Positions 27,537 through 35,717 of a stretch of DNA of 64,000 nucleotides are shown piece after piece. The notes beneath the pieces were generated by a model. It had not been told where the DNA came from. It saw nothing but the letters and a program-made list of their open reading frames with translations, and searched no databases. This stretch comes from Psychrobacter raelei (GTDB taxonomy: Bacteria > Pseudomonadota > Gammaproteobacteria > Pseudomonadales > Moraxellaceae): assembly GCF_022631235.3 (NCBI RefSeq), contig NZ_CP093310.2, positions 2,542,001-2,606,000 of the forward strand. The letters are read 5' to 3'. Positions within the stretch are counted from its first letter, which is position 1. The number at the start of each line of letters is the position of its first letter. Position numbers and translations under genes: made by a program.

Positions 27537-28997
27537 ATGTCATCCACTAAGTTATCTGCTGTGTTGCCTGTATTATCCACACTAGGGCTTGCCAGCCTAG
27601 TTTTTATTGCACCTACCAGTTATGCTGAGCAAAAGCCGTTACCCACTCTGGATAACAACCAGTTTAATGTGTGTTTAGATAATCTGAGCCAGTCCTCAGC
27701 TTTTGCCAGTGTTAAAGACACTTTGGCTCAGTATCGCCCGGCACAAGGCGACCCTAGCGTGTTAGAGTCGCTCGATTATCAACCTGAATTTCAAAAAGAG
27801 CCTTGGGATTATCTGGCAAGCTTGGTAGACGAAGAGCGGGTTATCGATGGCATTGCGGCCAGTGAGCGTTATGCCGATGTCTTAGCACGTATTGAAGCGC
27901 AATACGGTGTCAACCGTTACGATGTGCTTGGCGTGTGGGGCGTTGAATCTGACTTTGGAACTACCCTTGGCAAAAAAGAGGTGGTGCAGTCCTTGGCTAC
28001 CTTATCTTGCTTTGGTCGCCGCCAAAGCTATTTTCGCAGTGAATATGTCAGCGCCCTAAAAATCTTAAAGCAAGGCGACATTGCCCCCAATGATTTTAAA
28101 GGCTCTTGGGCGGGTGCATTTGGGCAGACCCAATTTATGCCCTCAACCTTCTTGCAACTGGCACAAGACTTCGATGGTGATGGCCGAAAAGACTTGGTCA
28201 ATAGCCAAGCCGATGCCCTAGCCTCCACCGCCAACTTCTTAAAAAACAGTGGCTATCAGTCTGGACAACCTTGGGGCTATGAGGTGCGCTTACCAGCCAA
28301 TATCAATGCCAGCAATGATCGCAAAAACAAACAGCCCATTTCGCATTGGCGCAACTTAGGCATTACCTTGGTCGATGGCAGTGAGCTGCCTGATTCACTC
28401 AGCAATGCTGGCTTGTTGTTACCCGCCGGCAAAAATGGCCCCGCTTTCTTAGTCGGTCGTAATTTCGATGCGTTTTATGCCTACAATGCTTCTGAGAACT
28501 ATGCATTAGCCATTGCTCATTTGTCTGATCGTATTGAGCAGCAAAACACCGATGTGGACTTTGCTACGCCTTGGCCAACTGATGATCCAGGCTTAAGCCG
28601 TAAACAGTCTCGAGAGCTGCAGCAGGCGCTTAATTTATTGGGTTATGATATTGGCGAAGTTGATGGCATCATCGGTGATGGTACCCGCCGCGCCATTCAG
28701 CAATATCAGACCGATAATGGCTTAACCCCCGATGGCAGAGCCGGTAAAAAAATCCATCAGCATTTGATGAACATTACCGCCAATATGCCGCAGCATGGAA
28801 GTGAGCCCGCTGATGAGGCGCAGCATACAGCCGATGATGATCAATTGGCTACCGGCAATGCCCACAGTGCCAGCAAAAAAATCAGCGAAACCAAGTCGGG
28901 TCTGAGTAAGTTGCTGCAAATTAAAAGCCTAACGGCCATCTTGATAGGCCTGTTTATTGTGCTGGTCATTGCACTGGTGAGTAGACGCAAACGCTAA
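27537..28997 (+). CDS. MltB-family lytic murein transglycosylase with PG-binding domain and C-terminal membrane anchor
   Basis: A 486-residue periplasmic transglycosylase that would cleave peptidoglycan glycan strands to 1,6-anhydro-muropeptides. A signal peptide covers residues 1-30. The catalytic domain shows GVWGVESDFG (catalytic Glu about 143), LATLSCFGRRQSYFR and GSWAGAFGQTQFMPST. A PG_binding_1 domain follows (LQQALNLLGYDIGEVDGIIG, about 360-415). The end is unusual: a Ser/His/Asp-rich linker, then a membrane helix (TAILIGLFIVLVIALV) and RRKR. Most MltB-like proteins are N-terminal lipoproteins; a C-terminal anchor is rare. Confidence 0.88.
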   Translation: MSSTKLSAVLPVLSTLGLASLVFIAPTSYAEQKPLPTLDNNQFNVCLDNLSQSSAFASVKDTLAQYRPAQGDPSVLESLDYQPEFQKEPWDYLASLVDEERVIDGIAASERYADVLARIEAQYGVNRYDVLGVWGVESDFGTTLGKKEVVQSLATLSCFGRRQSYFRSEYVSALKILKQGDIAPNDFKGSWAGAFGQTQFMPSTFLQLAQDFDGDGRKDLVNSQADALASTANFLKNSGYQSGQPWGYEVRLPANINASNDRKNKQPISHWRNLGITLVDGSELPDSLSNAGLLLPAGKNGPAFLVGRNFDAFYAYNASENYALAIAHLSDRIEQQNTDVDFATPWPTDDPGLSRKQSRELQQALNLLGYDIGEVDGIIGDGTRRAIQQYQTDNGLTPDGRAGKKIHQHLMNITANMPQHGSEPADEAQHTADDDQLATGNAHSASKKISETKSGLSKLLQIKSLTAILIGLFIVLVIALVSRRKR

Positions 28998-29066
28998 TGG
29001 CGACACGTTTTTGAGTTTCGTTGGTTGTTAATGAAATAGGTTGATTGATGTTGGAATATGAATAGC

Positions 29067-29099
29067 AAAATGCCAGGCGAGTTTAAGCCTGGCATTTTG
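29067..29099. terminator. Terminator after the transglycosylase gene
   Basis: AAAATGCCAGGC / GCCTGGCATTTT, a 12-bp stem with an 8-nt loop. It is usable from both strands, between the transglycosylase and the convergent lipoprotein gene. Confidence 0.75.
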
Positions 29100-29194
29100 T
29101 ATTGTCAGTGTTATTAATTGGCGGTGTTATTAGGTGTGGCCCATCAAGACCTGTCACGACTTAGCTACCAATTAATAGTTATCGAAGTACTTTT

Positions 29195-30127
29195 TTAATA
29201 ATTATCGAAGTACTCTTTGACTTCATAATAACGCTCACTGAGTAGACGGGTGATACATTGCATGCGTACAATCTCTTGACGCGCAGGCTCGGCACTTCGA
29301 GCTTCATCCACACAAACCTCATCACGCCACTCTACCCAATCTTTTTGATCATACTCTAAAGAGTCTTGTGCTTCTTTAGAGGCTTTGCCCCACAGTTTAT
29401 TAAATTCACTGCGTTTATAATCCATCTCAGCTTTTACTTTAGCTTGCTCTGCAGCTGTGGCAGCCATGGCACTGGCAGCGGCGGCAGCAGCTTTATCAGC
29501 CGCACTTTGTGTTTCAGATACTTTTTTAGCCTCTTGCTTGGCTTCTACGACTTTTTTGCCTTTCACATGGTTTTTTTGATCGGCATCTACCAAGACATAC
29601 GCTAAGAACATGGCCAAATCGCTGCCATTTTGAGACTCCACAAAGATAACCTCACCATCATCTGTGGGCTGTACGGAGTACTCCATTTCATAGTCAATCT
29701 TATTGGCATCAAGCTCAATGTCCTGCTGGTAGGCATCTTCTTGTACATCCACCTCGCCATTATATTCTCGGGTAATATCTGCGTTTTGAATCAGCTTAGC
29801 AGGTAGTGTCACCGTCAAGGTGCCTTTACAGAAGTTTTTGGTACTCTGCGGATCATCTTGAGAGGTTCTGATGTGATCTAAGTTCATTTTAATCTGATTA
29901 ATGCCCGCTCGAATACTAGAGCCTGAAGTGGGTTTTTCAAAAGATGACGCATATCCCTTAGCGCTAGAGTTAATCGCCTTTTGCATAGAATCAATGACCA
30001 GATTTTTCGCATCTGGGTCGGAGCACTCAATCTTACTTTTACCTGCAATTTTTTCCGAGACTTTATCACAGCCGACAACGGCCAATACTGTGCTTAATAC
30101 AGCCATTTTCAATAGATTTTTTTGCAT
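29195..30127 (-). CDS. Lipoprotein with C-terminal LprI-like (DUF1311) domain
   Basis: A 310-residue predicted lipoprotein: signal peptide with lipobox VVGC (Cys20), a large unassigned domain (about 30-185), an Ala/Lys/Glu-rich coiled stretch (about 195-235, DKAAAAAASAMAATAAEQAK), then about 75 residues that look like the DUF1311 lysozyme-inhibitor domain (LEYDQKDWVEWRDEVCVDEA, MQCITRLLSERYYEV, with the two Cys expected to pair). The inhibitor role is inferred from that domain only. The coding strand reads toward the transglycosylase, from which it is separated by a terminator. Confidence 0.65.
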   Translation of the reverse strand: MQKNLLKMAVLSTVLAVVGCDKVSEKIAGKSKIECSDPDAKNLVIDSMQKAINSSAKGYASSFEKPTSGSSIRAGINQIKMNLDHIRTSQDDPQSTKNFCKGTLTVTLPAKLIQNADITREYNGEVDVQEDAYQQDIELDANKIDYEMEYSVQPTDDGEVIFVESQNGSDLAMFLAYVLVDADQKNHVKGKKVVEAKQEAKKVSETQSAADKAAAAAASAMAATAAEQAKVKAEMDYKRSEFNKLWGKASKEAQDSLEYDQKDWVEWRDEVCVDEARSAEPARQEIVRMQCITRLLSERYYEVKEYFDNY

Positions 30128-30280
30128 GGGCTATTCCTAATTTGGCCTCTACTTAATCTGAAGACACATTAATAAATTCAAAGTAACATTGTGATAAGAT
30201 TATAGTAACAAAAATAGTCAAATTTAGAAATAGTGTATTTAGTTTAGATTATAAAAATAGCTGGCCTACCCGTCCAAAAA

Positions 30281-30315
30281 AAAAAGACCCTACCAATCTA
30301 TAGCAGGGTCTTTTT
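30281..30315 (-). terminator. Terminator of the ACP-like gene
   Basis: AAAAAGACCCT / AGGGTCTTTTT stem with a 13-nt loop and a run of ten T on the minus strand. A closely similar hairpin follows fumC at 31098. Confidence 0.8.
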
Positions 30316-30368
30316 GATTTGAGTCAAACCACGCATTCTACAACGACTGTATATATGGCGCGGTAGGC

Positions 30369-30800
30369 TTAGCCTTTAATTTTCTTTACTGATTTGACAT
30401 GACAGCCTTTATAGACGATTTTGCTGCTGGCATCCTGTACGTTAATGCTTGATTTGTGGTAATTATTTAAGCTTAATGCCCCACTCATAATGCTAAAGTT
30501 GTCTTCATCACCAAAGACGGTATCAACCTTATCGGTGCGCGCGAGATTGATCGGTAAAAATCTGTCTTTGCCGTTTAAATAGGCTGAAGCATAAGTGGGT
30601 AAATTCTGTTTATTAAAGCCATAAGTTACGCTCACTTTAGCGTTATTTTGGCAGCTATAGTTGACTTGTCTTACCTTAATTGCAGTATCATGGCTGGTTG
30701 CGGCATCCATCACTTGTTCAGAATAGGCCAAGGCTGAGCCTGAGCTTAATGCGGCCGATAGAATAGCTGCAGAGGATAATACTGTCGTTAATTTTTTCAT
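30369..30800 (-). CDS. ACP-like (adhesin complex protein) periplasmic lysozyme inhibitor homolog
   Basis: A 143-residue secreted protein with a cleavable signal peptide (residues 1-25, ending SALA). The mature part, VNYSCQNNAKVSVTYGFNKQNLPTYASAYLNGKD and KIVYKGCHV, closely resembles the Neisseria adhesin complex protein, an MliC-fold inhibitor of C-type lysozyme. The two Cys that form the family's disulfide are present. The start is ATG 30800, with AAAAGG upstream; a GTG three codons earlier overlaps the ribosome site. Inhibitor function is inferred from similarity recalled, not tested. Confidence 0.7.
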   Translation of the reverse strand: MKKLTTVLSSAAILSAALSSGSALAYSEQVMDAATSHDTAIKVRQVNYSCQNNAKVSVTYGFNKQNLPTYASAYLNGKDRFLPINLARTDKVDTVFGDEDNFSIMSGALSLNNYHKSSINVQDASSKIVYKGCHVKSVKKIKG

Positions 30801-31190
30801 AAAAAACACCTTTTATAATTGGCACAATAAACAAGACGGAAAGCCCATCCTGACATCCAAATGATTAAATATTATATGTTTATGGCCTTTAACAGCACTG
30901 AGTTATAACGTTTATTATCAACATTTGGACTGTAGTTATATGATAAACCTATTATTTTTTGACAGCTGTTGGTGCAGCGTAATCTTAATATATTGTTTTG
31001 TTATAACATAACAATATATGTAGCGTTTTACTCATTTTTTATTGACATACTGTTGCTGTCGCTCAAAATTTGCCAACTATTCATTTTTTGTCTCATCAAA
31101 AAAAAGACCCTACCATCTATATGATAAGGTCTTTTGAGTATACATTACGCGTATTAACGTCAATGGTTGACGCCTAAATAGGGATAAAAC
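30801..31190. other. 390-base AT-rich spacer upstream of the ACP-like gene
   Basis: It should hold the leftward promoter of the ACP-like gene, plus the fumC terminator at 31098-31135. A TTGACA hexamer occurs on the plus strand near 31042, but no gene follows it. No RNA gene is recognised. Confidence 0.5.
31098..31135 (-). terminator. fumC terminator
   Basis: AAAAGACC / GGTCTTTT outer stem with partial inner pairing and a run of T on the minus strand, 56 bases after the fumC stop. Confidence 0.7.
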
Positions 31191-32579
31191 TTATTTAGGA
31201 TGAACCATATCTGCAGGGATAACCCACTCATCGAATTGCGCTTCGGTTAACAGCTCTAATTCAACCGCGACTTGCTTCAAAGTTTTGTTTTCTTTGTAAG
31301 CGGTTTTTGCAATTTTAGCCGCATTTTCATAGCCGACATGACGGTTTAGTGAGGTCACTAGCATCAATGAGTTATGTAGGAAGTCATCGATTTTTTCTTT
31401 AACAGGCTCGATACCTACCGCACAGTTGTCATTGAAGCTGTTGCACGCATCGCCTAGTAGTTTGATAGATTGTAATAAGTTATAAGCAATGACTGGCTTA
31501 AATACGTTTAGCTCAAAGTTACCTGAGGCACCCGCCATACTGATGGTGACATCGTTACCCATAACCTGCGCCACAACCATAGTCATCGCTTCTGACTGAG
31601 TGGGGTTTACTTTACCTGGCATGATAGATGAGCCTGGCTCATTTTCAGGAATGGTTAATTCGCCAAGACCACAGCGAGGACCAGAGGCCAACCAACGCAC
31701 ATCGTTTGCAATTTTGTTTAAGCTGGCAGCTAGCGTTTTTAAAGCGCCTGAAGCAAATACTTCGGCATCACGAGCCGCTAGTGCTTCGAATTTGTTTGGA
31801 GAGGTGACAAATGGTAGGCCAGTTAGCTCTGATAATTGCTCAGCAGCTTTTACCGCATAATCTGGGTGCGAGTTTAGACCGGTACCGACTGCAGTACCGC
31901 CTAGAGGCAGCTGATATAGACCATCTAGAGCGTTCTCAATACGCACTAGAGCATGGTCAAGTTGGCTCACATAACCGCTGAACTCTTGGCCTAAAGTCAA
32001 TGGTGTGGCGTCTTGTAAATGAGTACGGCCAATTTTAACAATGCTGTCAAATTCTTTGGCTTTTTTATCCAAAGTATCGCGTAGTGCTTTAACCGCTGGG
32101 ATGAGCAGGCTGTTGATTTGACGTGCTGCCGCCACACGAATAGCCGTTGGGAAGCTATCGTTGGTAGATTGAGCATGGTTTACATGGTCGTTTGGATGGA
32201 CAGGCTTGTAAGTACCACGTGGGTTGCCAGCGATTTCGTTGGCACGGTTAGCCAGTACTTCGTTCATGTTCATGTTTGACTGAGTGCCTGAGCCAGTTTG
32301 CCACACCACAAGTGGGAACTGATCTGTTAAGCCGCCATTGATGACCTCATCTGCCGCTTGGATAATTAGGTCACGTTGACTCTCTTCGATACGGCCAAGA
32401 CTTGCGTTGGTAATGGCTGCAGCTTTTTTTACCAGTGCCATAGCTTCAATCATTGGACGAGGTAGGGTTTCGCCACCAATTTTGAAGTTTTCACGGCTGC
32501 GCTGAGTTTGAGCACCCCAATACGCATCACTTGGTACTTCCACGTTGCCCATGGTATCTTTTTCTATACGAGTTGACAT
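31191..32579 (-). CDS. fumC: Class II fumarate hydratase
   Basis: FumC interconverts fumarate and L-malate in the TCA cycle without an iron-sulfur cluster, as a cytoplasmic homotetramer. The 462-residue protein matches the family length. [14 protein letters not shown] (about residues 95-108), [22 protein letters not shown] and the signature [15 protein letters not shown] (catalytic Ser loop, about 316-330) are intact. AGGAG lies 6 bases before the ATG. It is followed by its own terminator and is divergent from the formyl-THF ligase gene. Confidence 0.97.
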   Translation of the reverse strand: MSTRIEKDTMGNVEVPSDAYWGAQTQRSRENFKIGGETLPRPMIEAMALVKKAAAITNASLGRIEESQRDLIIQAADEVINGGLTDQFPLVVWQTGSGTQSNMNMNEVLANRANEIAGNPRGTYKPVHPNDHVNHAQSTNDSFPTAIRVAAARQINSLLIPAVKALRDTLDKKAKEFDSIVKIGRTHLQDATPLTLGQEFSGYVSQLDHALVRIENALDGLYQLPLGGTAVGTGLNSHPDYAVKAAEQLSELTGLPFVTSPNKFEALAARDAEVFASGALKTLAASLNKIANDVRWLASGPRCGLGELTIPENEPGSSIMPGKVNPTQSEAMTMVVAQVMGNDVTISMAGASGNFELNVFKPVIAYNLLQSIKLLGDACNSFNDNCAVGIEPVKEKIDDFLHNSLMLVTSLNRHVGYENAAKIAKTAYKENKTLKQVAVELELLTEAQFDEWVIPADMVHPK

Positions 32580-32765
32580 AATGTCTCCTGTTTTTTATAT
32601 AAAATCTAAAAGAATTTTTATGGTGTTACTAATTATAAAATGCATGACATGGCTTATTAAGCTTGCTTATGCGGCAGGCTTCAATCAAATACAGCGCAAT
32701 TATGATAGCATGACTCACTGCTAAACGCATTTCACCTTTTGACCCCAACTATTATAAACCAAACT

Positions 32766-33380
32766 ATGACCAATATACCCTCTCGCCGTGAAATTAACCG
32801 TAAGCGCCGCGCCTTATCTGAGCAGCAGCGCCGTAGTGCCGGTACCCTTGCCAGCCATCATCTGTCGAAGCTGACCCCTCGCCTGCCTAAAGGCGCTAAA
32901 GTCGGTATTTATATCGATGACTTTGGTGAGCTACCCACCCAGCCGTTGTTAACATGGTGCCAGCGTATGGGCTATCAGGCCTACCTGCCGGTGATTAATA
33001 CGCTAGGCCGCGGCAACAGACAGATCCGATTTGCACCTATTTATCGAAGCAAATTGGCCAACCTTGCCACCGTCCGCCACAGCTTTGGTATGAAAGAATC
33101 CAAAAGTCGCCATTTGTTAACTGCCGACCAATTAGATTTGATACTGTGTCCGCTGGTCGCCGCTGATGAACAAGGCAATCGCATGGGTATGGGTGGCGGC
33201 TTTTATGACACCACGCTTGCCACGTCATATCACTACAGCAGCTCAAAAAACCATCGCCGTCATCCGCTGCGTGTCGGCTGGGCATATGAGTTTCAGGTAG
33301 TGGATCAGCTTGAGAGGCAGCCATGGGATGTGCCCTTGAATGCGTTAATCACCCCTAAAAAATTACGTTGGTTTTCATAA
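32766..33380 (+). CDS. 5-formyltetrahydrofolate cyclo-ligase
   Basis: This enzyme (YgfA/Fau family) converts 5-formyl-THF to 5,10-methenyl-THF with ATP. From ATG 32766 it has 204 residues. The N-terminal IRRKRRALSEQQR-type start (here NRKRRALSEQQRR), the ...LPVI segment and the C-terminal MGMGGGFYD glycine-rich ATP loop identify the family. A TTG at 32739 would add nine residues, but no ribosome site supports it. In many proteobacteria this gene follows zapA and 6S RNA; neither is present here. Confidence 0.88.
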   Translation: MTNIPSRREINRKRRALSEQQRRSAGTLASHHLSKLTPRLPKGAKVGIYIDDFGELPTQPLLTWCQRMGYQAYLPVINTLGRGNRQIRFAPIYRSKLANLATVRHSFGMKESKSRHLLTADQLDLILCPLVAADEQGNRMGMGGGFYDTTLATSYHYSSSKNHRRHPLRVGWAYEFQVVDQLERQPWDVPLNALITPKKLRWFS

Positions 33381-33389
33381 GGGATGCCC

Positions 33390-33689
33390 ATGAGCAATAA
33401 TATGCCCGATGATAAAAATTTTGACCCCAGCCCTTTAGACTTGGAAAAAGAAAACTCTAGTACAGACAATGTGGCTGACAGTGTCGCTGATAATGTTGAT
33501 ATCTATCTACAAACACTAGAAAACAGCAGTCGAGCAGCCCAGCGGCGCCAACTGTCACCTGAGGAGCAGCTATTTACTGAAGATGAGCTGGCGCGGCTGG
33601 TCAATCCCGATAAACTCAAAGCCTTGATGAGTAATGGCGATGATTTTTTGGGGTATCTAACCGGTGAGATTAACAAGTTTGAGGATTAA
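33390..33689 (+). CDS. Small acidic hypothetical protein
   Basis: I do not recognise this 99-residue, Asp/Glu/Asn-rich protein. It has no signal peptide or membrane segment; the second half (LSPEEQLFTEDELARLVNPDKLKALMSNGDDFLGYL) is likely helical. ATG 33390 is chosen because AAGGG lies 6 bases before it; the ATG at 33384 abuts that site. It starts 10 bases after the formyl-THF ligase gene, so the two are probably cotranscribed. A terminator follows. Confidence 0.6.
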   Translation: MSNNMPDDKNFDPSPLDLEKENSSTDNVADSVADNVDIYLQTLENSSRAAQRRQLSPEEQLFTEDELARLVNPDKLKALMSNGDDFLGYLTGEINKFED

Positions 33690-33740
33690 ATAAGAGTCCG
33701 CCATGCCCTAATTCAAGCTATTTTCCGAGGCTTAAAAAAC

Positions 33741-33776
33741 AAAAAAGCGAGGCAGATACCTAGCCTCGCTTTTTTT
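33741..33776. terminator. Bidirectional terminator
   Basis: AAAAAAGCGAGGC / GCCTCGCTTTTTT stem with a 9-nt loop, between the small acidic protein gene and the convergent antiporter gene. Confidence 0.88.
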
Positions 33777-33824
33777 GAGCATGATCGATTAAGCAATGTA
33801 TTAAACGACTAATTAAGCGCTTAA

Positions 33825-35219
33825 TTACAGCACCATCGCTGCAATCCAGCCAAAGATAAGCAGCGGAATATTAAAGTGCAAAAAGGTGGGAATCACACTG
33901 TCTTTAATATGATCGTGCTGGCCATCGACACTCAGGCCCGAGGTAGGACCTAGGGTTGAGTCTGAAGCAGGTGAACCGGCATCTCCCAGCGCGCCGGCCG
34001 TACCGACAATGGCCACTGTGGCAAGCGGCGAGAAGCCCAGCGAGATACAAAGCGGCACATAAATGGCAGCAATAATAGGAATGGTCGAAAAGGACGAGCC
34101 AATACCCATGGTGACAACCAAACCAATTAATAACATGATAAAGGCTGCGATACCCTTATTGCCGGCAAACAGACTGGTGGCGCCATCGACAAGCGGTGCA
34201 ATCTGATCGGTGGCCTTCATTACCTCAGCGAAACCTTGCGCGGTAATCATGATAAAACCAATCATTGCCATCAGCTTAATACCGTCATTAAACACGCTGT
34301 CGGCTTCATTCCACTTAACCACACCGGTTGCCATAAATATCCCAAAGCCAAACAGCGAGCCCAATAACAAAGACTCAGTGTATAACTGCACCACAAAGGC
34401 GGTGATAATGGCCAGTAGCGCAACAAGGGTCTTACCACGGCTGGGCACAATGGCATTGGCGGCCACATTGGTTAGGGTATCTTGATGGCCACTTGGTACA
34501 CCGTTATTGGCACTGATGCTATTGTTTGTCATAGCGGTGACATCGGCTGTCATTGCATAGCTACGCGGCTTACGATAGCTAAAAAACACCGCTATCAACA
34601 GGCCGGTCAACATACCCAGTGCAGGTATGGCCATGGCATGCATGACCGAAATATTCTCGACATTCAGCCCCGCCTCTCCCACGTTTTTTAGCATGATTTG
34701 GTCCAAGTAAATCTCACCAAACCCATAAGGAATAAACATATAAGTGGTGACCAAGCCAAAGCTCATCAGACATGCCAGCAAGCGTCTGTCCACTTGTAGA
34801 CGATTAAACACACCTAACAAAGGCGGAATAATCAGAGGAATAAAGGCGATGTGAATGGGAATGAGGTTTTGACTAAACACACTCATCAATACCAAACCCA
34901 AGAACAGCAGCCACTTAATAGAGGAGATGCTGCTGCCAGTTTGTTGATTGTTAATGCGGTTAATCACCCCATTTGACAGCGACTGTGGCAGTCCTGAATG
35001 GGCAATAGCCACCGCAAAAGCGCCTAGCAAGGCATAAGACAGTGCAATTTGGGCACCATTTTTTATCCCTTCTTGAAAAGCCGCTAGTGTGGCATCCACG
35101 CCCAATCCGCCCACCAGTCCGCCCACCATGGCTCCAATCAGCAAGCTCAGTACCACGTGTACCCGAGCCACGGATAGCCCAAGCATGACTACCACTGCCA
35201 ACAATACCGCATTTATCAT
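33825..35219 (-). CDS. Na+/H+ antiporter family protein (YuiF/NhaC-like)
   Basis: A 464-residue integral membrane protein with about 11-12 helices. The N terminus LLIGAMVGGLVGGLGVDATLAAFQEGIKNGAQIALSYALLGAFAVAIAHSGLP is the Na_H_antiport_2/NhaC-type pattern, and the C-terminal GTAGALGDAGSPASDSTLGPTSGL carries the conserved polar residues of the family. Related proteins include Bacillus YuiF, reported as an amino-acid transporter, so the true substrate is uncertain. A hydrophilic loop (about 225-250) divides the two halves. It stands alone between terminators. Confidence 0.82.
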   Translation of the reverse strand: MINAVLLAVVVMLGLSVARVHVVLSLLIGAMVGGLVGGLGVDATLAAFQEGIKNGAQIALSYALLGAFAVAIAHSGLPQSLSNGVINRINNQQTGSSISSIKWLLFLGLVLMSVFSQNLIPIHIAFIPLIIPPLLGVFNRLQVDRRLLACLMSFGLVTTYMFIPYGFGEIYLDQIMLKNVGEAGLNVENISVMHAMAIPALGMLTGLLIAVFFSYRKPRSYAMTADVTAMTNNSISANNGVPSGHQDTLTNVAANAIVPSRGKTLVALLAIITAFVVQLYTESLLLGSLFGFGIFMATGVVKWNEADSVFNDGIKLMAMIGFIMITAQGFAEVMKATDQIAPLVDGATSLFAGNKGIAAFIMLLIGLVVTMGIGSSFSTIPIIAAIYVPLCISLGFSPLATVAIVGTAGALGDAGSPASDSTLGPTSGLSVDGQHDHIKDSVIPTFLHFNIPLLIFGWIAAMVL

Positions 35220-35717
35220 AATCTATCCCCTAGATATGGCCTGTGATCTGCCCCACGACGCATACCTTGATTGAGTGTCTGTCAGTATTCCAACATCATA
35301 ATTTAAAACGTTACGCGCCAACCCCATATCTTGCGTTATTACTCTCTTGCGCCGGCTATTGGTTTGATATGTCTTAGCCCTTATATCTTAGCCCTATCGA
35401 CGCTATAAATAAAAAAACAGTCAAGCTCAGCACACAGTTATCCCCGCCCTCTGAACGGAACGTTGCTGATTATTTTTTCAATTAAGGGTAAATTAGCTTT
35501 AAACCTGCCATTAAAAAAGCGTATATTTATAAGTAACCTGTGCGCAAATATAGCGTTACAAACTGTCTATTCTACCCGATTTTTATGCGGCAGGTCGCTT
35601 AAGCTGGCCTTAAGCTGCAAAATAAGCTTGCAATTATACTCAGTCACCACCATTTAATTAGTCATAGCATAAAAAACTTCCCTAAAAATGGGTTGTGTCA
35701 CACGATAAGGAAAAAAT
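35220..35717. other. 500-base divergent region upstream of lon
   Basis: It holds the leftward promoter of the antiporter gene and the rightward lon promoter. Apart from the sigma32-like site at 35637, I see no gene or RNA element. Confidence 0.5.
35637..35665 (+). promoter_or_regulatory. Candidate heat-shock (sigma32) promoter of lon
   Basis: CTTGCAA (35637) and CACCATTT (35658) are separated by 14 bases, each one mismatch from the sigma32 consensus CTTGAAA and CCCCATNT. The site lies about 53 bases before the lon ATG, and lon is heat-shock-induced in many proteobacteria. Prediction only. Confidence 0.45.
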
